64,000 nucleotides of DNA from Thermosediminibacter oceani DSM 16646 (GCF_000144645.1 NC_014377.1:2216036-2280035), one strand, 5' to 3'. Shown: positions 9,047 to 17,399, numbered from the stretch's first letter. A program made the numbers and translations. Notes: generated from the letters alone by a model not told the origin.

Positions 9047-9224
9047 TATTCGAACCTCCCCGTGTGATTCTGGATTTCAGCTTAGCACCGAAATTCGGTT
9101 CTTCCACCGATTTTCGGTGTTTGCCAGAGATTCTCCCTTTATTATCTGTAAGTTTAATTCCACCGTATACTTCCACGGCTTTTGAATTTCTCAAGTCCAC
9201 TCCCGTCATTCTGCTTTTATTATA
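9047..9224 (-). promoter_or_regulatory. promoter and hairpin-containing leader of the DUF362 gene (possible small ORF)
   Basis: A TGG-TATAAT extended -10 (TATAAT at 9224-9219) starts a leader of roughly 165 bases. It contains two adjacent short hairpins on the minus strand, CACCGA-AAA-TCGGTG and ACCGAA-T-TTCGGT. A frame of 57 codons runs from ATG 9209 to a TAA at 9036 inside the DUF362 start. It reads smoothly (MTGVDLRNSKAVEVYGG...), but its ATG is only about 10 bases from the -10 element and has no Shine-Dalgarno, so I treat it as a leader, not a gene. Confidence 0.4.
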
Positions 9225-9241
9225 CCATACGTTTCCATCTT

Positions 9242-9274
9242 AAAAGAAAAAGAGGATTTTTAACATCCCCTTTT
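9242..9274 (-). terminator. intrinsic terminator downstream of larA
   Basis: On the minus strand AAAAGGGGAT pairs with ATCCTCTTTT (one G-U pair) and is followed by TCTTTTA. It lies about 75 bases after the larA stop, next to the DUF362 promoter. Confidence 0.65.
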
Positions 9275-9325
9275 AAAAATTTATTTTATTCCGCCTGAAA
9301 ACATTCTATAATTCAACAAATACTT

Positions 9326-9339
9326 ATTTCCCGGGAAAT
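9326..9339. promoter_or_regulatory. Noc-binding site (NBS), perfect palindrome
   Basis: ATTTCCCGGGAAAT, a perfect 14-bp palindrome identical to the Bacillus subtilis Noc-binding consensus. It lies in the short gap just after the larA stop codon, outside coding sequence. The window encodes a Noc homologue at 56957-57775, so the site and its protein are both present. The expected role is loading Noc to block division over the nucleoid. Confidence 0.75.
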
Positions 9340-9348
9340 ATTTCGTTT

Positions 9349-10644
9349 TTATCCGACAAGAACGGGGACAACGGTTGACGCTGCAGGCACCACATAGGCC
9401 CTGAAATCTTCCCCGAGCATGTTGCGTACAATTTGTAGCGCCAGGCTTGCGTCGGCTGCGGGCACCATTCCCATTTCGGAGACCATTCCGGCGTCGAGTT
9501 TCGACACCAGCACCACCCGGAACCTCTCCAGAGTCAGGGTGAGCATGTAGCCTACGCCCTTGGCTATGGTAAATTCCCTCCAGAGTTCCTCTTCCCTCAT
9601 CCGGCGGGTGGGGAAGTCTTTTATAATCCTGTAAAAGTCGCCGTTGCCCACTCCCTCGGGGCACTCCGCTACCAATACTATTACACCGCCGTCCTTCAGT
9701 ACCCCCTGGCAGTTTTCTACGGCCTTTGTGGCCTGGTAAAGATCGATATCCTTTGGAAATCCGCCGCAGGAGAGGATCAAAGCGTCGGCGCACTTCTCCA
9801 CCTCAATGCTGAAGAACTCCCGGACAGAGCGGCAGCCTTCTTTGAAGGCCTCCCTGTAATCTCCTGCCACGACCCGGGCGATTTTCCCTTCATCGTTCAG
9901 GATTACGTTGACCATGAAGGTGGGATTTACCATCGCCGCAATTTCGGCCATGTCCTGGGCCATGGGATTATCGGATACCCTTCCGGGTCCAACAAAGGGG
10001 TTTATGCCCCCACCCTTGTCTGGCGGGTTGAGCATCAGCTTGTGATTGTGTTGAATCGTCTCGTAGCCCGAAACACCCGGGCAGACGGCCTTTCGTCCGC
10101 CCCCGAATCCGGCCATCGAATGGTACACAATGCCGCCGGTTATTATCACTTTATCAGCTCCGGCTACCAACCGGTTGACCCACACCGGCGTTCCCGAAGA
10201 AGTGGTGCCGAGGTAGACCAGCGATTCCCGGTCCCTGCAGTTGTGGTCGACCACCCGGACCCTTCCCAGGACTTCCCGACCGAACATGTACTCGAGCTCC
10301 TGCTCGGTATGACCTCTATGGGTGCCCGTTGCCACCACTACGGTGATGTCTTCGTAAGGAATTCCCGATTCCCGGAGCTCCTCCAGCAGAACGGGGATTA
10401 CTCTCGAGTTCCTGACGCTCCTTGTTATATCGCTGGCTATTATGACGACTGAATCGCCTTTTTTAACCAGCCCGGAAAGCGGAGGTGAACCGATGGGGTT
10501 TCGCACCGCCTCCACTACAGCCTCTTTTTCGTCGGGTACCGCCGGTACATCCCGGGCTTTTAGGACGCCAAGGACATTTTTCGCGGGGATTTTAAGCGTC
10601 ATCATCCCCCTGCCGTATTTTAAATTAAAGGTTTTTATCTTCAT
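9349..10644 (-). CDS. larA: LarA-family nickel-pincer racemase
   Basis: About 431 residues of the lactate racemase LarA family (DUF2088). Motifs match the active-site segments of LarA: ATGTHRGHTEQE (catalytic His), VYHSMAGFGGGRKAVCPG (His and the Lys that carries the nickel-pincer nucleotide) and ETIQHNHK (His). I take the ATG at 10644, eight bases after GGGAG, and not the TTG five codons upstream. The cofactor-making genes larB, larC and larE are not in the window. LarA paralogues act on many 2-hydroxy acids, so lactate as substrate is not certain. Confidence 0.85.
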   Translation of the reverse strand: MKIKTFNLKYGRGMMTLKIPAKNVLGVLKARDVPAVPDEKEAVVEAVRNPIGSPPLSGLVKKGDSVVIIASDITRSVRNSRVIPVLLEELRESGIPYEDITVVVATGTHRGHTEQELEYMFGREVLGRVRVVDHNCRDRESLVYLGTTSSGTPVWVNRLVAGADKVIITGGIVYHSMAGFGGGRKAVCPGVSGYETIQHNHKLMLNPPDKGGGINPFVGPGRVSDNPMAQDMAEIAAMVNPTFMVNVILNDEGKIARVVAGDYREAFKEGCRSVREFFSIEVEKCADALILSCGGFPKDIDLYQATKAVENCQGVLKDGGVIVLVAECPEGVGNGDFYRIIKDFPTRRMREEELWREFTIAKGVGYMLTLTLERFRVVLVSKLDAGMVSEMGMVPAADASLALQIVRNMLGEDFRAYVVPAASTVVPVLVG

Positions 10645-10821
10645 GAAGCCATCTCCCAAATATTTTTTATATTTTATTTTATCGCGCGGGTTTTAACAAT
10701 ACTGCACCTTAAAGTAAAATAAAGGTGTTAATATACTATGATAGTCTGGGTGCCACTATATTCTAGAAGTTTAAATCTGCCCATTGACAAAATGTGGTAG
10801 GTTTTTTTGTCATCTTTGGAG

Positions 10822-11082
10822 GTGACAAAGCTTACAAAGAAAGCTGAAACTCCGAGAACTGATTGCTACAGCGAAAAATGGTGATGAGGAAGCTATGACC
10901 TACGTCGTTAAGCACTTCATTCCAATTGTTAAGAAATACAGCCGTCAACTGGATTACGAGGAAGCCTGCTCCGATTTAGTTACTTGATAATTGAAGCCGT
11001 TCACCGCTACCACCCTAATATCACCTTGGGTAGAGATGAGATAAACCGGTACTTCTCCCATAAAAGCAGTGACCGAGATTGA
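10822..11082 (+). pseudogene. degraded sigma region-2-like protein (RsoA/HTH_16-like)
   Basis: Starts at GTG after TTTGGAGG. The frame reads MTKLTKK, shifts by one base (about 10843), then gives LRELIATAKNGDEEAMTYVV and continues HFIPIVKKYSRQLDYEEACSDL. A second shift near 10985 leads to IIEAVHRYHPNITLGRDEIN and a TGA at 11080. This resembles the N-terminal/region-2 part of UviA/TcdR/SigO-type sigma factors or the small RsoA/HTH_16 proteins. It is followed by a palindromic terminator into which an insertion sequence has gone. A second sigma-like remnant lies on the other side (15284-15752). Confidence 0.55.
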
Positions 11083-11101
11083 CTCCAGAAAATTTTTCGG
11101 T

Positions 11102-11125
11102 AGGGGGTTATTAAAATAACCCCCT
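11102..11125. repeat. 24-bp target duplication (left) of IS1182 copy A; original terminator hairpin
   Basis: A perfect palindrome with 11-base arms (AGGGGGTTATT / AATAACCCCCT) and a 2-base centre. The identical 24 bp occurs at 15204-15227 on the other side of the element. In the uninterrupted state the hairpin is followed by ATTTTCTC, consistent with a terminator after the region-2-like gene. Confidence 0.85.
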
Positions 11126-11237
11126 CAGACTGTCGACAAAGTAACTGTCGACAGTCTTTTTTTGCAAAAGCTAGTACAAAAATCATCAGCTTTTTAGTAA
11201 AATTAAAGAAGATACAAAAATATTGTGGGGCGATGAA

Positions 11238-11674
11238 ATGTTAACGAAGAAAAATCGAGAAATAATAGAGCAGGTAGAATTAGTAAGCATCGATAGCTTA
11301 GTACCTCAAGACCATCTCCTTAGGGCAGTAGAAGAAAGCATCGACTTTAATTTCATTTATGATGAAGTAAAAGACCTATATAGCGAAAATACAGGAAGAC
11401 CTAGTATTGACCCGGTAGTGTTAATTAAGCTACTCATGCTCCAAGCATTGTATGGAATCCGCTCCATGCGCCAAACCATCAGAGAAGTAGAAGTCAATGT
11501 AGCTTACCGTTGGTTTTTAGGCTATGGATTACAAGAAAAAATACCTCACTTTTCAACTTTTGGAAAAAACTATGAACGGCGGTTTAAGGAAAGTGATCTA
11601 TTTGAAAAGATATTCGAGCGGGTGTTGATGGAAGCAATAGAATGCGGGTTTGTTAAAACAGATGCAGTATTTAT
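11238..11674 (+). pseudogene. IS1182-family transposase, 5' part (interrupted)
   Basis: Encodes the N-terminal ~145 residues of the transposase found intact at 44238-45698, including the DUF772 domain (GRPSIDPVVLIKLLMLQALY). The frame is cut at TDAVFI by the IS21-family insertion and then runs into foreign sequence to a stop at 11714. A TTG five codons upstream (11223) would also be in frame. The remaining codons resume at 14150. Confidence 0.9.
11667..11674. repeat. 8-bp target duplication (left) of the IS21-family element
   Basis: GTATTTAT, repeated at 14150-14157. The sequence occurs once at the matching place in intact IS1182 copy B, which confirms it as a target-site duplication. Confidence 0.92.
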
Positions 11675-11829
11675 TGTTTATTGCATAATTAAAATGGACA
11701 GAGTTGCAAAATAAAATCCCCACTTTTGCAACTCAAAAATCCCCAAATTTGCAAAGGTCATTGCAGGCACCCCTAAAAACCTTTACCCTTGTAGTTAGGG
11801 AAATCTTAACTGCAAGGGAGGATTGGAGG

Positions 11830-13353
11830 ATGCTCACAATGACCCATATTGATAATATCAGAAAAGCGTTCTTTATGAAAGGGCAAAATATCAGCGAGAT
11901 AGCCCGGGAATTCCAAAAAGACCGAAAAACTATACGCAAGTATATTTATCAAGAAGACTGGAACACCAGGGTTAAAGTTGAAGAAGTTAAACATACCTTC
12001 CCAAAACTCGACCCTTTCAAGGCGGATATAGATCAGTGGCTTGAAGAAGATAAAAAAGCTCGCAAAAAGCAGAGGCATACCGCCAAAAGGATTTATGACA
12101 GGCTCTGTGAAAAATACCAAGATAAGTTTAACTGTTCTTACCGCACCGTAGCAGGCTACGTAGCCATGAGAAAAAAAGAATTGTACCAGGACAACTCATG
12201 TCGTCTGCCGCTGGAACATATCCCGGGTGAAGCGCAGGTGGATTTCGGTGAGGCAGACTTTTACGAAAACGGGACGCTGCATCACGGATTTTATCTGAAC
12301 CTGTCGTTTCCCTACAGTAACGTAGGATATACCCAGCTTTTCAAGGGAGAAAACCAGGAATGCCTGTTTCAGGGACTTAAGGACATATTTGAACACTTGG
12401 GGGGAGTACCCCGTAAGCTATGGTTTGATAACGCCAGCACTATCGTGAAACTCTCGAAAAATGGAGAGCGCAAACTAACCGACGCCTTCCTGAGGTTCAA
12501 GCAGCACTATGGTTTTGAAGCGGTATTCTGTAACCCTGCTTCCGGCCATGAAAAGGGTAATGTGGAAAACAAGGTGGGATACCACCGGCGCAACTTCCTT
12601 GTCCCGGTCCCCAGGTTTGAAAAGCTGGAGGATTTTAACCGCGAACTTTTACGATTGTGCGACCGGGACATGCACCGCGAACACTACCGGAAGGAGGCAT
12701 CCATAGCCGAACTTTTTAATGAAGACCGTAAGGCTCTGCTTGAGCTGCCTACCGTTCCTTACGAGGTAGCCGGTTACATAACAGTCAAAACCAACGCCTA
12801 CGCCAAATTCAGCTTGAACGGTGGAAAGCACCTATACTCTACCGCCCCCAAATACGCCAACAGCCGGGTGCTTGTAAAGATAACAGCCCATGAGGTCATA
12901 CCGCTGGATGAGAGCCACCGGGAAATCGTGCGCCACCGGCGGCTTTACGGGGACAACAAGCAAGAAAGCATGGACTGGCTGCCATATCTTACCCAGCTTT
13001 CCCGCTGTCCGGGAGCCCTTAAGTATTCGGGAATATACAGCATGCTGCCGGACCCACTCCGGGAATACCTCGACGGCTTAAGCAAAAGTGAGCGCGGCAA
13101 AGCGCTCAAGGCTTTGGCTGTGCTTTGTACCAAAAGCAGTTTTGAACAGGCTGTGAACGCTGTAGCCGAGGCTCTCCTTTACGGAGTGCAGGATTTAGAC
13201 AGCCTCGTAGCCATCCATAACAGGATAACGGGTATAACCCCGCAGTTGGAGCCGGTAAAGATTCCGGAAGGGGTTCCTGAACTCACTGCATTCCGCTTCA
13301 ATGCAGAAGACTATGACAAAGCCTTTCTGAAAGGCGGTGCCAATTTATGCTGA
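11830..13353 (+). CDS. istA: IS21-family transposase IstA
   Basis: About 507 residues. An N-terminal helix-turn-helix (NISEIAREFQKDRKTIRKYI) is followed by an rve-type DDE integrase core with QVDFGEADFY and WFDNAST, then a C-terminal beta domain (NAYAKFSLNGGKHLYST). The frame is open from 11704, but I choose the ATG at 11830, preceded by AAGGGAGG; an ATG at 11839 is also possible. It overlaps istB by 7 bases, the classical translational coupling of this family. It looks intact and functional. Confidence 0.95.
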   Translation: MLTMTHIDNIRKAFFMKGQNISEIAREFQKDRKTIRKYIYQEDWNTRVKVEEVKHTFPKLDPFKADIDQWLEEDKKARKKQRHTAKRIYDRLCEKYQDKFNCSYRTVAGYVAMRKKELYQDNSCRLPLEHIPGEAQVDFGEADFYENGTLHHGFYLNLSFPYSNVGYTQLFKGENQECLFQGLKDIFEHLGGVPRKLWFDNASTIVKLSKNGERKLTDAFLRFKQHYGFEAVFCNPASGHEKGNVENKVGYHRRNFLVPVPRFEKLEDFNRELLRLCDRDMHREHYRKEASIAELFNEDRKALLELPTVPYEVAGYITVKTNAYAKFSLNGGKHLYSTAPKYANSRVLVKITAHEVIPLDESHREIVRHRRLYGDNKQESMDWLPYLTQLSRCPGALKYSGIYSMLPDPLREYLDGLSKSERGKALKALAVLCTKSSFEQAVNAVAEALLYGVQDLDSLVAIHNRITGITPQLEPVKIPEGVPELTAFRFNAEDYDKAFLKGGANLC

Positions 13354-14078
13354 AGGACGAAATCGCCGCCTGCTGTAAAGCATTAAAACTCAGCCGCAAT
13401 CTAGTGGAAAACTGCGACAAGATCGAGGCTCAAAGCCATGAAGAATACCTGCTGAAGCTGCTAAGATTAGAACTGGAGCACAGAGACGCAAGTCGAAAGG
13501 ACAGGCTTTTGAAAAATGCGGGCTTTTACACGATAAAGACCTTTGCCGGCTACATATTCGATGAAATCAAACTCCCGCAGGGGCTTACACCGCAGGACCT
13601 AAAAGATTGCAAATTTCTCGAAGAAAAGAAAAACCTGATCCTTTACGGCAACGTGGGAACCGGCAAAACCCATCTTGCCACCGCCATCGGTGTGGAGGCC
13701 TGTAAAAAAGGCTACAACGTAAAGTTTTTCCGCACTGCAGCGCTGGTAAACCGGCTGGTGGAAGCCCGGAAGGGAGGTGAACTTTCCGGGTTACTGAAAC
13801 AGCTTTCCAAACCAGATCTTCTGATCTGCGACGAATGGGGCTATGTTCCTTTGGACCGCGAAGGAGCGCAGCTACTTTTTCAGGTGATTTCGGACTGCTA
13901 TGAACGTCGCAGTGTAGTAATTACCACTAACCTGGAATTCAGCCGCTGGGCGAGCATTTTCTACGATGAGCAGATGACAGCAGCAATGATTGACCGGCTA
14001 ATACACCACAGTTACCTATTGATCTTTGATGGTCAAAGCTACCGGATGAGGCAATCACTCATGAGGCAATTAAGTTAA
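13347..14078 (+). CDS. istB: IS21-family helper ATPase IstB
   Basis: 243 residues of the IstB/DnaC-like AAA+ family, which assembles on target DNA and stimulates IstA. Walker A GNVGTGKTHLATAIG is near residue 100 and Walker B LLICDEWGYVPLD near residue 162. It starts inside the end of istA, with GAAAGGCGG upstream. Full length for the family, with no lesion seen. Confidence 0.96.
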   Translation: MLKDEIAACCKALKLSRNLVENCDKIEAQSHEEYLLKLLRLELEHRDASRKDRLLKNAGFYTIKTFAGYIFDEIKLPQGLTPQDLKDCKFLEEKKNLILYGNVGTGKTHLATAIGVEACKKGYNVKFFRTAALVNRLVEARKGGELSGLLKQLSKPDLLICDEWGYVPLDREGAQLLFQVISDCYERRSVVITTNLEFSRWASIFYDEQMTAAMIDRLIHHSYLLIFDGQSYRMRQSLMRQLS

Positions 14079-14149
14079 CATAAAAATTCCCCACCGGTGC
14101 CTGGGGAAAAACCTTTGCAAAAATGGGGAATTTCCTCTTGCAAAAAACA

Positions 14150-14157
14150 GTATTTAT
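14150..14157. repeat. 8-bp target duplication (right) of the IS21-family element
   Basis: GTATTTAT, the partner of 11667-11674. The IS1182 transposase reading frame resumes directly from here. Confidence 0.92.
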
Positions 14158-15181
14158 CGATGCTACTCACATAAAAGCCAGTGCCAATAAGAATAAATAT
14201 ATCGAGAAAGTCGCTAAGCAACGGACTCAAAAATATAAGAAAGAACTTTTAAAAGAAATCAACGCCGAACGGGAAGCAAACGGTAAAAAGCCCTTTGAAG
14301 AAGAAGATGATGATGACGATAACAACAAAGGAGAAAATAGCTCTAAAAAAGTCAGGGTAAGCACCACAGATCCTGAAAGTGGGATGTTTCAAAAAGGGGA
14401 AAAAGAGCGCTGCTTTGCCTACACAGCTTCTGTAGCCTGTGACCGGAACAACTTTGTCCTTGGTGTCAAAATAGCACCTGGAAATGTTCATGACAGCCAG
14501 GTATTCTCCGATTTATTTCAAGAAGTAAACGATAAATTTTCTAAAATAGAGGCGGTAGTGGTTGATGCAGGCTACAAAACCCCCGGGATATGCAGAGAAA
14601 TCATTGAGGCAGGAGCGCTTCCCGTTATGCCCTACAAGAGGCCGATGACCAAAGATGGCTACTTTAAAAAACGCGAATACGTCTATGACGAATATTATGA
14701 TTGTTACATATGCCCCAACAACCAAATATTAGAATACAGCACCACCAACCGGGCGGGATACCGGGAATATAGGAGCAACCCCCAAATATGCTGTAAATGT
14801 CCCATGCGCCTACAGTGCACCAAAAGTAAAAATTACACAAAAATCATAACTCGGCATATATGGGAGCATTACATAGAAATAGCGGAAGATATAAGACACA
14901 CCCAATGGGGTAAAGAACTATACAAAATGCGCGGCCAGACCATCGAGCGGGTATTTGCCGATGCGAAGGAAAAGCATGGCATGCGCTATACAAATCTACG
15001 AGGCTTGAGGAAAGTTGGACATTACCTCACGCTTCTTTTCGCATGCATGAATTTAAAAAAGCTGGCTTTATGGAAGAAAAGACGGGGAACGTTTCCGCCA
15101 ACAGTCCCCGCTTTACATTCGTTTTTCTTAAAAATTTTCTTCGCCTTCAACAAAAAGCCGCTTTTAGGTTATGCATCCTAA
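14150..15181 (+). pseudogene. IS1182-family transposase, 3' part (interrupted)
   Basis: Encodes the C-terminal two thirds of the transposase, from VFIDATHIKASANKN through the DDE_Tnp_1_6-type domain, with a Cys-rich insert (CPNN...CCKCPMRLQC) and the end segment VFADAKEKHGMRYTNLRG. It has no start of its own from the original gene; a short IS21-derived upstream reading (ATG 14123) happens to be in frame but should not be taken as a real gene. The final codons lie inside the hairpin formed by the IS right end. Confidence 0.9.
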
Positions 15182-15203
15182 AAGCGGCTTTGTCTACAAG
15201 CTG

Positions 15204-15227
15204 AGGGGGTTATTAAAATAACCCCCT
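15204..15227. repeat. 24-bp target duplication (right) of IS1182 copy A
   Basis: Identical to 11102-11125, with 11-base palindromic arms. The copy here is followed by ATTTTCTC and so retains the downstream context of the original terminator. Confidence 0.85.
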
Positions 15228-15283
15228 ATTTTCTCTTATATATATAGAGAGGGCTAAATATACAAGCTGGAAGGAGGTGGATA

Positions 15284-15752
15284 ATGATGATTCCCTCCAC
15301 TTAACGCCTATACAAGTTATATTAAAAAAGCTCGTATTATGGCTTGGTTTATTACCGGTTTGCGTCACGAGGCTATCTGGCTAGCGAAGAAGCATAGGCG
15401 GCTAAAAGAGCACGAACTGCTAATCCTCAACAACCTAATCAGTCAAGACGCCAAAAATGATGAAACTGAAAGGCTGGATACTGTAGCCGCCACAGATAAC
15501 ATCCTTGCAGAAGTAGAAGAAATGGTTTTCCTCCAGGAGACCCTCTCGTTGCTAACACCGCAATAACAGAAAGTTATTACAGCAACAGTCCTTGAGGAAC
15601 GCATAGAGCAGGATGTGGCTAAAGAACTTGGGATGTCACAACTAGCAGTACACCAGATGAAAGAACGAGCGTTGAAAATATTGCGGAAACATTTTGCAAG
15701 GTGGAGCCCACCGCCAAGTAGAGCCTCATCCAGAACGGATAATGACCCCTAA
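15284..15752 (+). pseudogene. degraded sigma factor (SigO-like, region 4)
   Basis: AAGGAGGTGG gives a strong Shine-Dalgarno, but the ATG at 15284 runs into TAA after six codons. Shifting frame at about 15301 opens AYTSYIKKARIMAWFITG and leads to LRHEAIWLAKKHRRL and FLQETLSLLTPQ. A TAA (15564) then interrupts before QKVITATVLEERIEQD and the helix-turn-helix VAKELGMSQLAVHQMKERAL. That C-terminal part is a sigma region 4. Together with 10822-11082 this resembles the two-gene SigO/RsoA arrangement of Bacillus subtilis, but both genes are broken. The assignment is inference from motifs. Confidence 0.55.
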
Positions 15753-15816
15753 ATCTTCTTCTGAGGATATCTTCTTAAACTATCAAAAACTATCAAATTA
15801 AAAGGAGTGAATATCT

Positions 15817-16449
15817 ATGGCTTATGATTTTGCTTATCGCAGAATAAAAACTTCTTCGACTGGTTATCGTAAAATTGAAGCAACGATCACGTTACCATCT
15901 CTAAATGATATAAATATTGAAAGTGGTGCTGCATTGTATGAATACCTTGGTTGTGATGGTTCAACATTTGATTTTGAATTTGGTTTTGGTTTAGCGCCAT
16001 CTGATGGTTATAGCACAAAATATGGAATCTATCGCAGTATTAATGTAGGTGGAAGTGATTGGCAATGGATACCAGGGTATACCTTTGATCCAGGTTCAAC
16101 TTATAGACTTCTAATTGCTGCCGAAAATGGATACATTAAATGTTACGTTTATAATGCAAGTGGTACACTCTTATACTCCAACAATTTTACCGTTAGTGGA
16201 ATTAGATTTGATGGTTCAGGGCAAAGAGTTCGTCGGGTATCTACTTTATTAGTACCTTCAGGTGGTTCAGCAAATGTTAATAATAACCGATGGATAACCA
16301 CATTGGTAGGAACACCGACAACTTTTGTTAATGCTACAAGTTCTAACTGCACGGCAACGAATGAAACAAATCCATCTGGACAACCCTGGATTTCTGTAAC
16401 CACATTTAACACTTACTATAATGAGAATATAAATCTAGACATTCGTTAA
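15817..16449 (+). CDS. hypothetical beta-rich protein, 210 aa
   Basis: Not recognised. 210 residues preceded by AAAAGGAGTG. It has no signal peptide or membrane segment and is rich in Gly, Ser, Thr, Asn, Tyr and aromatic residues with alternating hydrophobic pattern, suggesting an all-beta fold (lectin/jelly-roll-like). Segments include FDFEFGFGLAPSDGYSTKYG and SNCTATNETNPSGQPWISV. It has a good terminator downstream and lies immediately after the broken sigma genes, so it may have been their target. Its codon use is richer in A+T than the housekeeping genes nearby, in keeping with transfer. Confidence 0.7.
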   Translation: MAYDFAYRRIKTSSTGYRKIEATITLPSLNDINIESGAALYEYLGCDGSTFDFEFGFGLAPSDGYSTKYGIYRSINVGGSDWQWIPGYTFDPGSTYRLLIAAENGYIKCYVYNASGTLLYSNNFTVSGIRFDGSGQRVRRVSTLLVPSGGSANVNNNRWITTLVGTPTTFVNATSSNCTATNETNPSGQPWISVTTFNTYYNENINLDIR

Positions 16450-16457
16450 AAACATCT

Positions 16458-16487
16458 AGCGCACCGTTTTTCGGTGCGCTCCTTTTT
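16458..16487 (+). terminator. intrinsic terminator of the 210-aa gene
   Basis: AGCGCACCG pairs with CGGTGCGCT (9 bp) around a TTTTT loop, followed by CCTTTTTAG. It lies 8 bases after the stop. Confidence 0.9.
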
Positions 16488-16524
16488 AGTGTGCAGAATC
16501 ATTTTACCGTGTTCATTTTATGTC

Positions 16525-17298
16525 CTATTTTGACCATAGCTGGAAAGACTGAGCTATCTTTTGAAGTTCTTCAGGAGCAGCAGGATTATCGTAAATAATA
16601 GCATTAGCTACTGTATGGTACCCCATATACTTTATAGCTTGCTGATAATTATTGTTAACTGCCTGCAATAAAGTGTCATTATGTATTTGAGTACCCCACT
16701 CTTTTATGAAGAACTGATAATGATTCTGGATAGCTTTACAAGAACCTTCGACTTGTCTATTTCGTTCGGCTATCCATTTATTGGCAGCTTCAGGGTTTGG
16801 CTCACCTTTATATATTGCGTCAACCCACTTAATAAAATTCTTTATATTAGAAGCTGAATTTGCTAATAAACTTTTTAAATGAGTAATTGTAACATTATTT
16901 TTTTCCGCATCCCAATGTACACTTGAACCAAATGTTTCTGAAACGAACCTTACAGGTACCAATATTCTACCTTTAACTACTTTAGCTGGAACGTCGATTT
17001 CCACGGATACCCCGTTTTTATAGGCTGTCTTTTTACCAATGGCTAATTTGACAGCTTCATTACCTCTAATTGCCATTACTGATTTAGTAACGCCATCCCA
17101 CTCTACAGTTGCTCCTAAAGCCTCAAAGATAGCTCGGAGTGGCACTAGCACCCGACCGTTTTCAAGAACCGGTGGAACATCAAATTGAAGATGCTCGCCA
17201 TTAAGAATTATATCAATTGGTTGAGCCGCCATAATACTAGTTGGTAAACTAACTATAAGAAATATTGCAAACACTAAAGATAATAAGCACTTATTCAC
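16525..17298 (-). CDS. secreted protein with copper amine oxidase-like stalk domains
   Basis: About 257 residues. A signal peptide (LLSLVFAIFLIVSLPTSIMA) is followed by two Cu_amine_oxidN1-type repeats, around residues 30-85 and 90-145, with PLRAIFEALGATVEWDG and PVRFVSETFGSSVHWD. The remaining ~115 residues are helical and unrecognised. I take the GTG at 17298, eight bases after AGGGAGG, over the TTG at 17316. Such stalk domains are common in secreted proteins of thermophilic Clostridia, probably acting in wall or surface attachment; they are not enzymes. Confidence 0.75.
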   Translation of the reverse strand: MNKCLLSLVFAIFLIVSLPTSIMAAQPIDIILNGEHLQFDVPPVLENGRVLVPLRAIFEALGATVEWDGVTKSVMAIRGNEAVKLAIGKKTAYKNGVSVEIDVPAKVVKGRILVPVRFVSETFGSSVHWDAEKNNVTITHLKSLLANSASNIKNFIKWVDAIYKGEPNPEAANKWIAERNRQVEGSCKAIQNHYQFFIKEWGTQIHNDTLLQAVNNNYQQAIKYMGYHTVANAIIYDNPAAPEELQKIAQSFQLWSK

Positions 17299-17399
17299 TT
17301 TTAGAACCTCCCTCAAGAAATTTTTCTAAAGTGTATAGATGAAGGGGACCACTATAACTATGACGGCAAAGAACGAAATATATTCAAACTCGATTAACT

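Larger units (their letters stand above)
11675..14149 (+). mobile_element. IS21-family insertion sequence (2475 bp)
   Basis: Begins TGTTTATTGCA and ends TTGCAAAAAACA; inverted, the right end reads TGTTTTTTGCA, giving matching TG...CA termini. The ends also hold several internal copies of a TTGCAAA/CCCCA motif, probable transposase-binding repeats. It contains the istA and istB genes with the overlap usual for the family, and is flanked by the 8-bp duplication GTATTTAT. The element is structurally complete. Confidence 0.93.
11126..15203 (+). mobile_element. IS1182-family element copy A, interrupted by an IS21-family element
   Basis: Ends CAGACTGTCGACAAAG (left) and, inverted, CAGCTTGTAGACAAAG (right) form imperfect terminal inverted repeats (13 of 16). 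The span is 4078 bp; removing the 2475-bp IS21-family element plus one 8-bp duplication leaves 1595 bp, exactly the length of intact copy B at 44216-45810. The transposase is almost identical to copy B (the one protein difference seen is Lys/Glu in KYKKELL versus KYKEELL), so both moved recently. The transposase gene is split, so copy A cannot make its own enzyme. Confidence 0.9.

Noticed and set aside
14123..15181. A stand-alone 352-residue transposase gene starting at 14123
   Set aside because: The first codons come from the IS21 right end; the true gene is the 3' part of the interrupted IS1182 transposase.
11102..15227. The repeated palindromes as a CRISPR-like or REP array
   Set aside because: Only two copies, each exactly at an insertion-sequence boundary; they are target-site duplications.
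15284..15752. Selenocysteine or programmed frameshift to rescue the sigma-like and DUF4932-like genes
   Set aside because: The in-frame stops are TAA, no slippery sequence with a downstream structure is evident at the shift points, and several lesions occur per gene.
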